A DNA stretch of 64,000 bases, taken from the NCBI GenBank assembly GCA_903632075.3, contig CAHIKZ030005437.1, positions 2,103,001 through 2,167,000 of the forward strand, written 5' to 3'. This DNA is from Acanthosepion pharaonis. Its lineage: Eukaryota > Mollusca > Cephalopoda > Sepiida > Sepiidae. The notes below the pieces were generated by a model. The model searched no databases. It worked only from the letters and a program-made list of their open reading frames with translations, and was not told the origin of the DNA. The translations under genes were made by a program, and so were the position numbers. How positions within the stretch are numbered: the stretch's first letter is position 1; every line of letters begins with the position of its first letter. Of the stretch, positions 22,746 to 35,361 are shown in pieces.

Positions 22746-24273
22746 CCTTAGCGAAATACTGGCAAGTTAGAAATAACATGAGTAAATAAAAATTGAAAAT
22801 AGGAAAATCAAGAAAGTAAAAAATGGTAGTGAAATGTCATACAGAAAGATGGCTGTGATTGAGATGCAAGAGTGGGTGAATAGTGATGAAAAGAACGTTA
22901 TATGTTTGGAAGTGTATTTGTTGCACTCTATCCCAATGGGTTAAAAAGATTTTACAATATCTAAATGTTCACACAGACTGGTTATATTTCTTACATTGGT
23001 TTAATTTTTTGATTTATACAAAATTTTTTAGATGAACATAGGCTTGTATATTAAATCATGGAATAAAAGCTTATAGAAAATTAGGTAGAAAAGAAGACTC
23101 AATGAATGTGTGATATCATATAAATTGTGAAGAGAAAACATGTAACTTACCAAGTCCGATATGAATAGTTTTATTTCCTCTTAATAAAGTCGTACAGATA
23201 TGCACTGGGTTCTCAGGTATTTGAGAATAAATTTTAATGTAATTATATTTAGCAGAGAAAAGTATATTTTACAGAATTTAGTATATATGTTCTTACATAC
23301 ATATACAAAACACAAGTCTATTCAATATAACCATTATCAGTTTCATTTACGGCCTCGATACAGGTGTTTTGTTTTTATTAATGTTGGCCATGACGTTCCC
23401 GATAGCAGCCTTCAGCAAGTCTCTGGTGCTGTAGACATGTTTGTTGCTTTCCCTCTAAACGCCGACCCAGAAGTTGTAGCCCATCAGAAGACGTAATGGG
23501 ACAAATGAGAACGGCTGACCTTTTCATCTCTTGCGTTTCTTGAGTCAAAGTTTCCATGTTGGGGTTCAATAAAAAACAAGATTTTTAGTTAAAGTTGGTC
23601 ACTTAGGACTTTCTAAATATTTGACACACTCTGTAGATGAGTTTACTCTGGCACGATTTAATTGCGAGTTAGTCAGAAAAATTGTTTATTTTGAAGGGAA
23701 TCACTCATTTTACATTAACATCTGTAGTTATTTCGGGAAAAGCAATTTGGCACGCATGAAGTTTGTTTTTGTGGATCTAAATACGAGAAAGAAAATGCCA
23801 CAAATAATATGAAACTATCCGCCAGGAGCAATGGCCGAAACGTTACGATAACAACAACAAAGTTGAAGACAATAGTCCATATGTAAATAGTGTAAATAAT
23901 GATTACTCCCCATTCAAGTAATTCAGACGGAACAAAGGAAGGTTAATTTTGGTATAAGGTCCCAGCTAGTGAGGAAGGACTAATAATGAACTAAAAAAAA
24001 AGTTTGCTAACCATTCCACAAAGATGAGGCGACCAATTTCAACAGTAGATTTGTTCGTTATCATGTGACCATTTGATGTCGATATTTCAATCTTTATTCA
24101 TTCTTAAAATAATATATAGAAATTTAAGTCTTGTAATATATAAAATATAATAGGATATTATTATATTTGATTTTAGGTAAGGACAGGCGAAAATGACTAA
24201 AGAACTATCATTACTTTTTTTACTCGTGAAGCTACACTGTTGAGCTGTGATACAGCGAAACAGTCTGTCTAAT

Positions 24274-24275
<2 letters not shown>
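22746..24275. other. Gene-free stretch
   Basis: No gene recognised. 23330-23560 is less AT-rich and has open frames on both strands, but none resembles a protein I know. Confidence 0.4.
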
Positions 24276-24365
<90 letters not shown>

Positions 24366-24384
24366 GTATGTGTGTGTGTGTGTG
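24276..24384 (+). repeat. (TA)n-(TG)n microsatellite
   Basis: (TA)n 24276-24329 and (TG)n 24330-24384. It abuts the 3' end of the minus-strand Jockey-A LINE. Confidence 0.95.
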
Positions 24385-24394
24385 GGTTTTAAAC

Positions 24395-25790
24395 ATTTCC
24401 CTCCAAGAAAGGCGGATGTGCTACTAGTACGCAAGGGATTACAGAGAGTGGGAGCAACAGTAAAGAGGCGTGAAAGAGGAAAGAATGAAGAGAATGACGG
24501 AGAATAGATCAAGACAACTGGAGATGTCGATTGATATTTCATTTGAATAATTGAATATTATAGCTATCAGGGAGAAAGGGAGTTCCACAGACGGGAAGTG
24601 CGAGTCATGAAACATTGGAGTAGAAGAGACGGGTAGATTTAACCGTTTCGACAGTGAAAGAGTGGGACTGAGATGCCAAACTAGTATCAGATTTAAATTC
24701 CTGCAGTTTGGGAACTAGCGAAAGTAGCTCGTCGGAGCAGTTACCGCGAATGTATTTGTAGAAAAGACAAAAGAAAGCGACGGCACGTCTGTGAGAGAGC
24801 GACTGTAAACGAGATGCCAGATCAGGGCCAGTCACATTGCATATCCGTCTCTTGATTTTGTAGATGACCTTAAGAAGAACAGCGGGAGCTCCAGACTATA
24901 TTTGGCAGCAGTATTCCATGCAAGGACGAATGGTTGATTTATAGATTTGAAGAATGGATTAGGGCAAAAAAAACTTTCCTTGCGGTAGATGAAGCTATTG
25001 ATTCAATGTATTTGTTCCATCTCAGGTCAGCGGACAGTCTAAGGCCAATCAGTCGCATAGAGGTGCTCTCGTGGAGTTGAGCATTAGACATTCTAATGGG
25101 ACGGAGTGAGGGAGAGTTCTTTGTGGTGGGTCAAAAGAACAGTTTTGTTTTTTAAAGTTAACCAGCCATTTCTTGTCCCAGTTGAGTCAGTAGTTCACTT
25201 CTGAATCAACTGCTCGGTTGAACTCTCTTCCTATGGACGGGAGGAACCCGAAGGAGGCTACGCCGAAGGGCGGAGTCTCTTTCGGGGAGGTAAACCGGGG
25301 AGGTAATGGGCATATTTTTGGCCGAGCCCACGGGATCGGAATGCCCACGTTAAAAAGGCCTTGTGCCACATGACACCCTCGTGGGTGGGTGTGACTCAAT
25401 ATAGTCAGCAACAGATTGGTGGTCCTTTAGAGGTAAGCGATATCAGATTTTCTATCGAGGTAGGAGTAAATAGTAGTGTCGTCTGCATAGATGCCTACTT
25501 GGGAACTGATGACATCGGGAAGATTGTTAATGAAGATCAGGGACACTGTAGATAGAGCCTTGGGGAAACACATGCGTTCGTGAGAAAGGAACTGGAGAAG
25601 GATTCATTAAGGGTGACCTTCATTACACGGTTTGGCAGGAATGATCGTATTAAGTCAAATAATCGTCCTGAAGTTCCATATCCCTGTAGCTTACGAAGAA
25701 GGCCGGTATGTCAAACCATACCAAACGCTTTAGAGATATGTAGAGCTACGGCACGTGCTTCTCAGTTATTGTGAAATGCTTGGTAAACAA
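24395..25790 (-). mobile_element. Jockey/CR1-like LINE (family A), longest copy
   Basis: Minus strand from 25790: RT palm sequence (ARAVALHISKAFGMVWH, LLRKLQGYGTSGRLFDLI), VSPRLYL-like, then a degraded active-site region with the bases for ADDTT near 25495-25480. The frame is then interrupted at 25402-25191 and resumes as TGTRNGWL, followed by STSMRLIGLRLSADLRWNKY, IQNQETDMQCD-like, PDLASRLQSLSHRRAVAFFC and LFYKYIRGNCSDELLSL. The 3' tail ends near 24400 against a microsatellite. Several frameshifts; endonuclease domain absent; dead. Confidence 0.9.
25191..25402. mobile_element. GC-rich 212-bp insertion in the Jockey-A copy
   Basis: AGTCAG occurs at 25185-25190 and again at 25403-25408. Removing the interval plus one AGTCAG rejoins the LINE frame (minus strand, SVADSTGTRNGWL). 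The insert is clearly richer in G+C than its surroundings, with GGCGGAGTCTC and CCGGGGAGG stretches. It has no ORF, no poly-A and only weak end symmetry (TAGTTCAC against GTGACTCAATA). Class unknown: non-autonomous transposon, SINE or TRIM-like. Confidence 0.7.
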
Positions 25791-25794
25791 ATTC

Positions 25795-26165
25795 AGTTAT
25801 ATTGTCTAGAATGCAATGCCACATAGTAGATTACATATCGTATAACAGTTCAGCACTCTTTTTCTGATTCTAGTGACATTTTAACTGTTAATATTTAGTT
25901 TACGAAAGGCAGCTTTCGCTATTCCTACGCTTCTTCGGATTTCTATGTTACGTGTTTCGTCGTCTCTTGCTACATCACAAGAATAATTACATTCATGTAC
26001 CTGTTTGATTTTCTTGTGCCCTCGGATTTCTGTATCTTACCATCATCTGTTACGACACAACACAATTAAAATTCTGTAACTCCGGTCTCTTTTGCTGACA
26101 ACCATTCTGTTTTGTTACAGTCACAATTTATTGCTTTACAGTTATTAATTTTAATATTGCTTTTT
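25795..26165 (-). mobile_element. RTE-like LINE fragment, between active site and C-terminus
   Basis: The minus strand reads AINCDCNKTEWLSAKETGV (about 26130-26075), matching the family's INC-KTECMV-SKR region. It then follows the IRRSVGIAKAAF-like and ISILLYDM-like regions down to 25800. Stops throughout. The Jockey-A copy begins immediately to the left. Confidence 0.7.
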
Positions 26166-26984
26166 CATTTTATTTTTGTGGCTTTTAATGAAAATAAAAA
26201 CACTGAGCATAAATAATGCATATGCTTCAGACTAAATGTTACTTAACGATCAGATAATGTAAACAACGTGAACATTCCAATAAATAGCATATTAATAATA
26301 AAATCAATAATAACTGTAGAATAACAATACAATAAACAACACTTACTGGCGTAAGAGTCCCAGCTAGCGTCCAGCTGGCAGACAAAAATAAAGCAGGTTG
26401 TAACTTAATACAAACTAACTGAGGAATCAAGCTGGTATTTATATAGAAATACTTCCACTCAGGTACCAGCAGCCAATCACAGCCCAAGCAATGGACTATC
26501 CCACTTTAGCATAATGAGATGCTCCATTGCACCATAAATAGCTCTCTTTCTCAATGTTGAATGAGTATTCACTCAGCTTGCTCCACAACTGAGTGTTTAT
26601 CTTGACCACGTGATTGTTCGACATGGCGCTGCGGACAGGATATATGACACCTGAAAATTGGGAACTCTTCTTCATTGAAGCAGGCATATGCACCGACTAG
26701 CATATTAATAATAAAATCAATAATAACAATGTTTCAGTTAAGAAAATCCAATTACTTAAGTTCATTTCTTGGAACAACCTCCCTGAAAAAGATAAAAAAA
26801 ACAAAAAAACTGTAAACAATATAATTCTGAGTAAATAGAAAAAGAAAGAATGACTAGAAGATATGACTAAATTTAAATAAAGTCATCTGTTTGGCTTTCG
26901 TATTCTAATCATACCTGGCCATACCTTGCCCTAAAGATAAAGGATTTGAGTTCAGATCTCGTCAAGAGCTTATTCCTTATTTCC
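26166..26984. other. Gene-free stretch
   Basis: No gene recognised. TAGCATATTAATAATAAAATCAATAATAAC occurs twice in nearly identical form (26286-26314 and 26699-26728), so the 26315-26698 interval could be an insertion with duplicated flanks or part of a larger repeat. Confidence 0.4.
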
Positions 26985-27480
26985 AGTTCATACTGCTGAC
27001 TTAAAATAGAATGTAAAAGCCACCCGCGCATTAAGGGGAGAAATATTCTCCACTCTGTAATCTTTTCCCCACTCTATCACTTTTTCAATGGCAACTATTC
27101 AAATGATCTCCATTCTTTAATTCCAACAGTTTAGACATTTACAGCAAGGGCACCCAATGCTAATTCCTCGGAATCGAATCATCTTCCTTTCCTCTGTGTT
27201 CAAAATGAAAGAAGAAAATTTCAGTCATTTTTGTCAATAACTGCCACTTTGTGGAACAAACTGACACCCTGAATATTTCAACCATGACCTCGTCATGTCA
27301 AGGGTCAATTGTTATTTATCCTCCTTATTCTCAGAATCTTCCTTTCTTACAACCTACTCGGTCATTTATATAACACACTTCATTCATTATTACCATTTCA
27401 GTTGTAACCCTCAACCTTGATCAGAATGGACAACAATTTATGCGTAAATTGGAAAAATACAATAAAAAATTAATAAATAT
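26985..27480 (+). mobile_element. Jockey-like LINE (family B), C-terminus and 3' UTR
   Basis: Broken frames give YSNDLHSLIPTVQTFTARAP-like (27105-27160), SITATLWNKLTP-like (27230-27270) and a 3' UTR (27310-27470) resembling 7310-7450. 5' truncated. Confidence 0.7.
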
Positions 27481-28144
27481 TATCATGTTAATTGAATTTA
27501 CAATTTTGAGCCTTTACAAATTTGAATGATATTGGGTAAAAAAAACACACACAACAATAGAAAGCAAAACAATAAGTTCAAAAAGAAAATTGAAAAAATA
27601 ATAATAACTAAATTTTATCTAACAAATCCCCACAATTTATACCTCGTAAATTTTACGTTTATGGGTTTAATTCCTGTTGGTGACCTAACAGCTAAAATCG
27701 AATCTGTAACCTATTGATTACAAATCTGTTACAAAATCACTTAAATATTTGCATATTTGTGTCATTAAGTCACTGAATTCCAATAATAATTTTCACATCT
27801 ATTAAAGGATGAAGCAATTTGCTTTTGTTTTCTCTGAATTAATTTGTTCACTGAAGTGTGTGTTAAATTAGTGTTTTACTGACATTAATGTATCTCCCGG
27901 ATGAATTACTGATAACGCCTCATTTGTTATCACGTTCATTAATTGTGTAACGAAAACTTTAATATTGATTTCGCAAAAAGGTTACCGATACAAAAGGTAA
28001 TTGTTTAAGAACTTCGGTTAATCAATAATTATACATTATATAAATTTAAGTTTTACAAGTTGAGTACTGACCCACATGGGCATTGTATTATGAACGAGTA
28101 AATTTTAGTAAAATGTAAAAGAAATAGGTTTAGAGGTAATTTAT

Positions 28145-28148
<4 letters not shown>
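27481..28148. other. AT-rich gene-free stretch
   Basis: No coding signal or recognised repeat. Confidence 0.5.

Positions 28149-28199
<51 letters not shown>
28149..28199 (+). repeat. (TA)n tract
   Basis: Alternating TA touching the left end of the fold-back element at 28200. Confidence 0.95.
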
Positions 28200-28204
<5 letters not shown>

Positions 28205-28481
28205 TGTTTCATTAAAAACGACAGACAAAATTACTACGGTTAAGCTTTTTTATTTCATTTTCTTTGTTCGAACAAGAGCTTTCTTTTCTGGACAAAAGGT
28301 GTGTAAGAACTATCCAAATGTTTTATAGTTCCGAGCGCTTTCGGCTATACCTTTTGCCATTATACACACATTCTTACACACCCTTTGTCCAGAAAAGAAA
28401 GCTCTTGTTAGAACACAAGAAAAATTAAATAAAAAAGCTTAACTGTAGTAAAAGTCTGTCGATTTTAATGAAACATGCATA
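28200..28481. mobile_element. Fold-back (MITE-like) element
   Basis: A long inverted repeat. The left arm (28200-28309) begins ATGCATGTTTCATTAAAA and the right arm (28373-28481) ends TTTTAATGAAACATGCAT. The arms match over about 110 bp with few mismatches, around a loop of about 60 bp. No coding capacity. TA tracts lie on both sides, fitting a TA-targeting DNA element, though the target duplication cannot be told from the tract. Confidence 0.85.
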
Positions 28482-28492
28482 AAGGAAGATTG

Positions 28493-28493
<1 letters not shown>

Positions 28494-28537
<44 letters not shown>
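28494..28537 (+). repeat. (TA)n tract
   Basis: Alternating TA, 12 bp to the right of the fold-back element. Confidence 0.95.
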
Positions 28538-28539
<2 letters not shown>

Positions 28540-28613
28540 GTAATCCTTGTGGATATGCAATTGGTTTTGTTTTTATAACGAATTTGAAACATCGAAATCA
28601 ATATAATCTCCCT

Positions 28614-28668
28614 CCACACATACACACACACACACGCACACACACACACACACACACATACACACACA
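28614..28668 (+). repeat. (CA)n microsatellite
   Basis: CA repeats with a few interruptions. Confidence 0.95.

Positions 28669-29527
<859 letters not shown>

Positions 29528-29615
<88 letters not shown>
29528..29615 (+). repeat. (TA)n-(GA)n microsatellite
   Basis: (TA)n to 29587, then (GA)n to about 29615. Confidence 0.95.
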
Positions 29616-29618
<3 letters not shown>

Positions 29619-32363
29619 AAAAATTAGGGAAGTAAAATTGTTATGAATTAAAAAAAGGAATTGTCTTTTTGATTATATTGTAGAAGAAACAGCTATAAAT
29701 TATAAACGCGATCACTATATATATGTGTGTGTGTATGTGTGTGTGTGTTTAACTGAAAATACTATAGTTATAAATATTGTAAAAGATCATATTTTCAGAG
29801 AGAAAAGTAAAAATTCAACTGATTTCGTAAAAGGACAAATTTCTATGACGAAATGGCAAAGCTTTACATGGCATTTATTTTTCACAGTCATCTAATCTCC
29901 AATGCCTCTTTAACCTTAAAGAAACCTTTTCTCAATTATCTCACAACTGACTCATTATCCTTTGTCATTTTTATAACTTCTCTTACATTATTCTGAAAAT
30001 ATGACAGGATATTTTATTTCATCGTTTACATAAAAAAACAAAAAAGACAGCTGAAAAGGCTACTATATCTAGCATTTAATATCGATTGAAAATCCAAGTC
30101 TTTTTCAAAGTTAATAGGGAAGAATATTCAATGTTTTTTGTTCATACAATGTTCTTATCCATTTTTTTTATTTAAATAAGTCGTTGGTACCATCTCAGTT
30201 ATAGAAATATCACTAAATTACGTGTACATTAGAACATAACTAAACATTTTTGTATTAATTTTCCTCGTAAATGTTCAAGTCATATCAAAATGGTGTTATA
30301 TAGTGAGGACAGTGAAAAATCATTTACACAATACTTTCTTATTTTTATTACCATATCCTTTACAGAATGTAGACAATTATGAATCTCCTCAAATTGCTTT
30401 CCGTAATCTGTGCGAATTTTCATGGATTTTAAGGAATGATAGTCGAGTGGTTTCGCTTTGCCTTTTTCACGGTTTTGAATTCAGAGCTGTTCTTTGCAAA
30501 AGGATTGAGAATTTTTGACTTACTATTTAACTCATTGATGGGGAGAAAAGATGGATTCAGATTTTTCTCAAGGAAAATTATAAATGTTTAGGTAAATGTA
30601 AATTCTGGGGCAAATACTAAATTAGGATCAAGGAATTACTAATTGAAATTAAAGTAACTCACGTATCCTGGATATAAAAGTTGAATAATAATTGTTTCTA
30701 AACGAAACTAAAGCGTTATATGAATGTGATCCTCTAAAAACGCTTATCGTTTTGTTGATTACGTGAAGATATTTGTTTCTAATTTAAGTCCACAAATCAT
30801 CTGAATTCATTTTTATTAAAGTTACAGTTTATAAATTTTTCAGTAAAACAAAAGAATCAATTGTAATTGATTTTTTATTGACTACAGTAATTTGTTTCCC
30901 AGAAACCAAACTGATATTTGAGCAATTTTCGAATAATTTTTTCTGTTCCGTTTTGATGGATTTTATATTTAAACCATTATCATTGAAAGAAAAATAAGTT
31001 TTACCAAGATACCTTTTGATGTGTAAGTGTTTTCTCTTATAACAAAGCACAGCAGACAGAAACATTATTTTATAGGAGGATTTAATTCTAATTTACGTTA
31101 CAAATTATCAAAGGATTAGTTTCATTTTTAAAAAAATAATGTCTAGTAATAAACCAGTGCCAATGAAGAGTGCCTATAATGTTTGCTTTTAATTCAATCA
31201 GGAAATATTTGCAGAGCACAGAAATTCAGTCATGTAGGTGCACATAATGCATATATACAGGTATTCAACAACCTGAAGTAACCTGAAGTTTTAAAATTGG
31301 AAAAGAATGGAAAAAGCATATAGACGTGGTTTGTATGCGAAAATGGTTTTCTCAGTAAAGAATAGAAAAATGTTTATGTTATTAATGACTTTTACTTTAA
31401 AAACCATTAGTCGTAGTCGTTATTGTTATTGTTAGGAACGTGAAACTGACTGTTGTAGAAAGATATCTTCCCTCTTTCATCTGTATTAAAATTTATATGC
31501 GGGAGGTATCTGTAGCATATTCTAACGGAAAGATCTTTTTTGCCTTCTGTCAACGTGTAGATATATAACAGCAAGTATAAATTAGGCATAAACTCTCCTC
31601 AGGTGATATGATATTTTTTAAATATCAGGATGTGTTGTGCTTGTTTTACTTTCAATTGGTTTCCTATGCAATGATTCAAAATATAAATGTTAACTTTCGC
31701 TTTTTTTCTTCCTCGTTTATATTTGCACGTATATCGATAAAAATGAACAGATAGGAAAGAGAAACATGGCCCTAGCTGTTATTATTTATCTGACCTGAAT
31801 TTAACGGTGAAGTGTTAGCAATCTAATCTGCTTTAGCTAAAGAAGACTTAGCTTATTTAAAATAGAGTCTTTTAGTCTTTTACTAGCAAATGAGATGATA
31901 GTCAATATTTTAGCATTTATATATACATATTTCGTTGAATTTTTTGAGACTTTTCATTAATTTAAATCTGGTTCGCTGAGTATTATATATTAAGCATTAA
32001 GTATGAAATCATTGATAGTATATTATGCAGGTAAAATAATAAGTTAATAAAAATTACGCTCGAACCTTATCAATAAAATAATTAGATGAAAAAATATGTT
32101 AGGCTATTCGCTTTCTGATCTATCAATGATCGCCAGTGTTTTTTTGTTAATTCAACGTATGGTGGACAAGGATTACTTTCTAGTGGCTGTGGACTTGCCA
32201 AATCGCTCAAGATTTTCCAAAAATATTTGCTAGAGTTGTGATTCGTCCAAAAGCAACAGCACCGCAGACCAGCTACTTGTTTTAACATCAAATAGTATCA
32301 ACGTCTCTGCTGATGAAGCAGGTAAACACTGAGACGCTTATATACTTGTACATACTCTCACTA
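29616..32363. other. Long AT-rich gene-free stretch
   Basis: A short TG run at 29716-29748. At 30441, TAGTCGAGTGG fits a polymerase III A-box and is followed by a poor B-box (GGTTTTGAATTC, 30470), so a very old tRNA-type SINE is possible. Otherwise nothing recognised; open frames lack family resemblance. Confidence 0.45.
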
Positions 32364-32365
32364 TA

Positions 32366-32401
<36 letters not shown>
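32364..32401 (+). repeat. (CT)n(ATCT)n microsatellite
   Basis: CT run followed by four ATCT units. Confidence 0.9.
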
Positions 32402-33324
32402 ATTTTTGGTGTTAATAACGAATGGTATCATTTTCATTGTGGCAGCTTTCTCAAACACTTTGCAATACAATTAGCGCGTAAAATCAATAATGTTAAAGTT
32501 TCAATGTCAACAGATCAATTTCAAAAGTTAGTCTACTGCCATTGTTTGTTTAAATGCCAATATATTCAAGAAGATATTTGCTAAACCTACTTTTGCCTCG
32601 ATCAAATCCAAAGCCATTTATCTAGTGATAACTGAAATCTGGCATTCGTTTAAAAATTAACACATTAACATTCAACTTTCATCAACATACGATTATATTT
32701 GTCAAGTTACAGTTTATAGCTATTCGTATTTATTCAGTTTTCGCCATTCGAATCAAGTTCTTTTGTACGATATCAATATTCGATACATATAATAAGCGTG
32801 AAAAATTTCATAGATTTACCAAGATGCGGATGTAAATATACACACCAGTTAGTAGACTAAAAAACATGCAATGTCTACTTACATTTATATCTTGGTCAGC
32901 TTATGAACATTTTAACCGACCCTCGTCATAATAGCTGGCTGCTACATGTCCGCATTCACCCGTCATCTATCTACATGCATCTGCTTAGGAACATTTATGT
33001 TTCTGCAACACCAGCAAGCCAACATGCCAATTATGCAGAGCAGACTTTAGTTACAGTTTGTGGGAGAGAGGATATAGTCGCAATGACTTGTGACTTTGGA
33101 TTTCCGAACAGTTTTGTCCATTTTCCCTCAAAATGCTTGGGTCAACACGTCGTATGGTTTTCAGGCACTTCCTAACGGTGCCACACACTGAAATTTTATC
33201 ACCGTTATTATCAAGATTACCTCCTTGACAAATCGTGCTGACATTCGATCGCGACTTTCGTGGTCGGAACGCTAATTTACTAAGCTTTACTCGCCCACGC
33301 GTTCATCATGAAGACCAAAGTAAG

Positions 33325-33326
<2 letters not shown>
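32402..33326. other. Gene-free stretch
   Basis: The 90-codon frame at 32903-33175 has no family resemblance and no splice context I would trust. Confidence 0.45.
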
Positions 33327-33396
<70 letters not shown>

Positions 33397-33410
33397 GTAG
33401 CAGCAGCAGG
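33327..33410 (+). repeat. (ATC)n(AGC)n trinucleotide repeat
   Basis: (ATC)n 33327-33375 changes into (AGC)n with GTAGC interruptions to 33410. The poly-Ser/poly-Ala and poly-Asp frames across it arise from the repeat. Confidence 0.95.
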
Positions 33411-33880
33411 GCAAGAATGGATTACTGTTGTCATATTTAGGCAGGAGCTGCACAGACCGCACTTTCCAGCCTCGATAGAGACCAAAAGCGTCTCCAAATC
33501 CCTGTGGGTGATGAATTATTTCCCCTACCAACCTCTCTCTCATAGGCGGCATGTGGAAAGCCTCTCGCTGCTCTATCACTACTTTCAAAGAAAGTGCTCG
33601 GACGAACTACATTCCTTGGTTCCGTCACGCCTAACCCGCCATGCCACTTAAATTGTAGCAAACTACCCACATTCGCTCTGTATTTCATCTGTGAGAGATA
33701 AGTTCTACTTGAACAGCTTCTTCCTTCGAACCACTGCTCTGTGGAACCGACGACCAGGAGGATTTTTCTCCTATCATTACAATCTTAAACTGTTCAAATC
33801 TAGGTTTAACCGTACCTTCCTCTCCCATACCTACAAACTACCTCCTCCCGGGCCTTGTGAATCTTACTGTAAAAAAACAA
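33411..33880 (+). mobile_element. Jockey-like LINE (family B), C-terminus
   Basis: Reads PLSHRRHVESLSLLYHYFQR and KCSDELHSLVP (33530-33620), then VRDKFYLNSFFLRTTALWNR (33691-33750) and YNLKLFKSRFNRTFLS (33779-33826). One frameshift or stop at about 33650 separates the two parts. 5' end near the trinucleotide repeat. Confidence 0.9.
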
Positions 33881-34648
33881 ACAAAAAAACATCAACCTTT
33901 AACATGAATAAATCCGTGAACTGATCTTATAAAGCATTAGAGAGGAAAGACGCATTCTTACAAATGTTTTATATCTATTGTAATATGGATAAAACAACGG
34001 CATTCATATTGATAATTTCATTTTAGATTTCAAGTAAAATTGAAAAATTGCTAACCTTCTAATAATGTATAAACTATAATAATCAATCCATTAAGTTTGA
34101 TATCTAAATCCTGATCGATTGATGACTTTAGTATAATAACAAGTTTCCTAATTGTCTTATACTAATTAGGAGATGTGATTGTATATCGATAATGATCTTA
34201 ATTAGAAGAATTTAATTATATACGAAAACATATGTAAAATCTATAAAATTTAACTCATTTGAAGGAAGATTGATATAGATTAATATATCTTGACTAATTA
34301 TCTTCATATAATGAATCATTCATTTCAATTTCAACAAGGCTTATAAAGAATATATACAAATATTGTTCGTTTCCGTTTTTTGAATATACAATTTGAGATT
34401 AAATTGAAAATTACCTCGCAATGAAGTAAATATTCCGAATGTAGTATTTATTTATTCCCTTCCTTCTTTATATTTTAATTTAGATTAGAAAAGTAGTATT
34501 TTAATGGCAGTCACAATAACCTTGTATTTAAATATATATATGAATTGAAGTATCAAAAAATTAAAGACTTGCAGGATACATTCCACTTCATGTAGTAATT
34601 ACAGAAATAACGGAGTTGTGAGTATAGCTGTGGCAACCGTAGGAGACA
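33881..34648. other. AT-rich gene-free stretch
   Basis: No coding signal or recognised repeat. Confidence 0.5.
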
Positions 34649-34660
34649 GACACACACACA

Positions 34661-34744
<84 letters not shown>
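34649..34744 (+). repeat. (CA)(TA)(GA) compound microsatellite
   Basis: (CA)n 34649-34662, (TA)n 34664-34718, (GA)n 34718-34744: the same order as at 3857. Confidence 0.95.
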
Positions 34745-34750
<6 letters not shown>

Positions 34751-34967
34751 CGGATAGATAGAGAGACTGACAGAGCGAATAAAGGAATCAACATTGCATT
34801 GTGACTGTCAGTTTCACGCCACAGTGTGATCTTCAAGTCAAATTTCTGGCCCAAAGATTGCTGTGAGATGTAAAAATGTTAGTCACCATGCAGTGTTGAT
34901 TTATATTGCCGCAGTCAATAAACGTGCTATCTCCGATATTTATGTTCTATAAATATAGACAATTTAC

Positions 34968-34969
<2 letters not shown>

Positions 34970-35011
<42 letters not shown>
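34970..35011 (+). repeat. (TA)n tract
   Basis: Pure alternating TA. Confidence 0.95.
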
Positions 35012-35015
<4 letters not shown>

Positions 35016-35218
35016 CAGGTTTGACTGAAAAAACTGACATTGTCTATCTGATTTTTTTTTATAGTATTTTACCAATAAAGTGTTATATATTGGGATTAAA
35101 ATTGTGGGTAAACTAGCCGAAGTTCATGTTTATATTTTTGGATCGTCATTTTCAAGAGTCAATGTGGTGTTTATGTGGTAGGCAGAATTCCTTTTCTCTA
35201 TATCTTGGTATGCTTTGG

Positions 35219-35290
35219 ATGTGTGTATGTGTGTGTGTGTGTGCGCGTGTGCGGGTGTGTGTGTGTGTGTGTGTGCGAGTGCGGGTGTGT
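35219..35290 (+). repeat. (TG)n microsatellite
   Basis: TG/CG repeats with interruptions. Confidence 0.9.
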
Positions 35291-35361
35291 TTGGTTAATA
35301 ATCTTGCATACATCTGTACATTTTATATTCAATATATACCACTCATAGAAGCAAATAATCA

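Noticed and set aside
30441..30482. tRNA gene or SINE head
   Set aside because: A perfect A-box match, but the B-box has an extra base and no cloverleaf forms; kept only as a note in the stretch entry.
32903..33175. 90-codon open frame
   Set aside because: No family resemblance, no convincing splice context, length within chance for this region.
33235..33651. 138-codon frame with poly-Ser and poly-Ala
   Set aside because: The poly-residues come from (ATC)n(AGC)n, and the part after it is the Jockey-B C-terminus; not a host gene.
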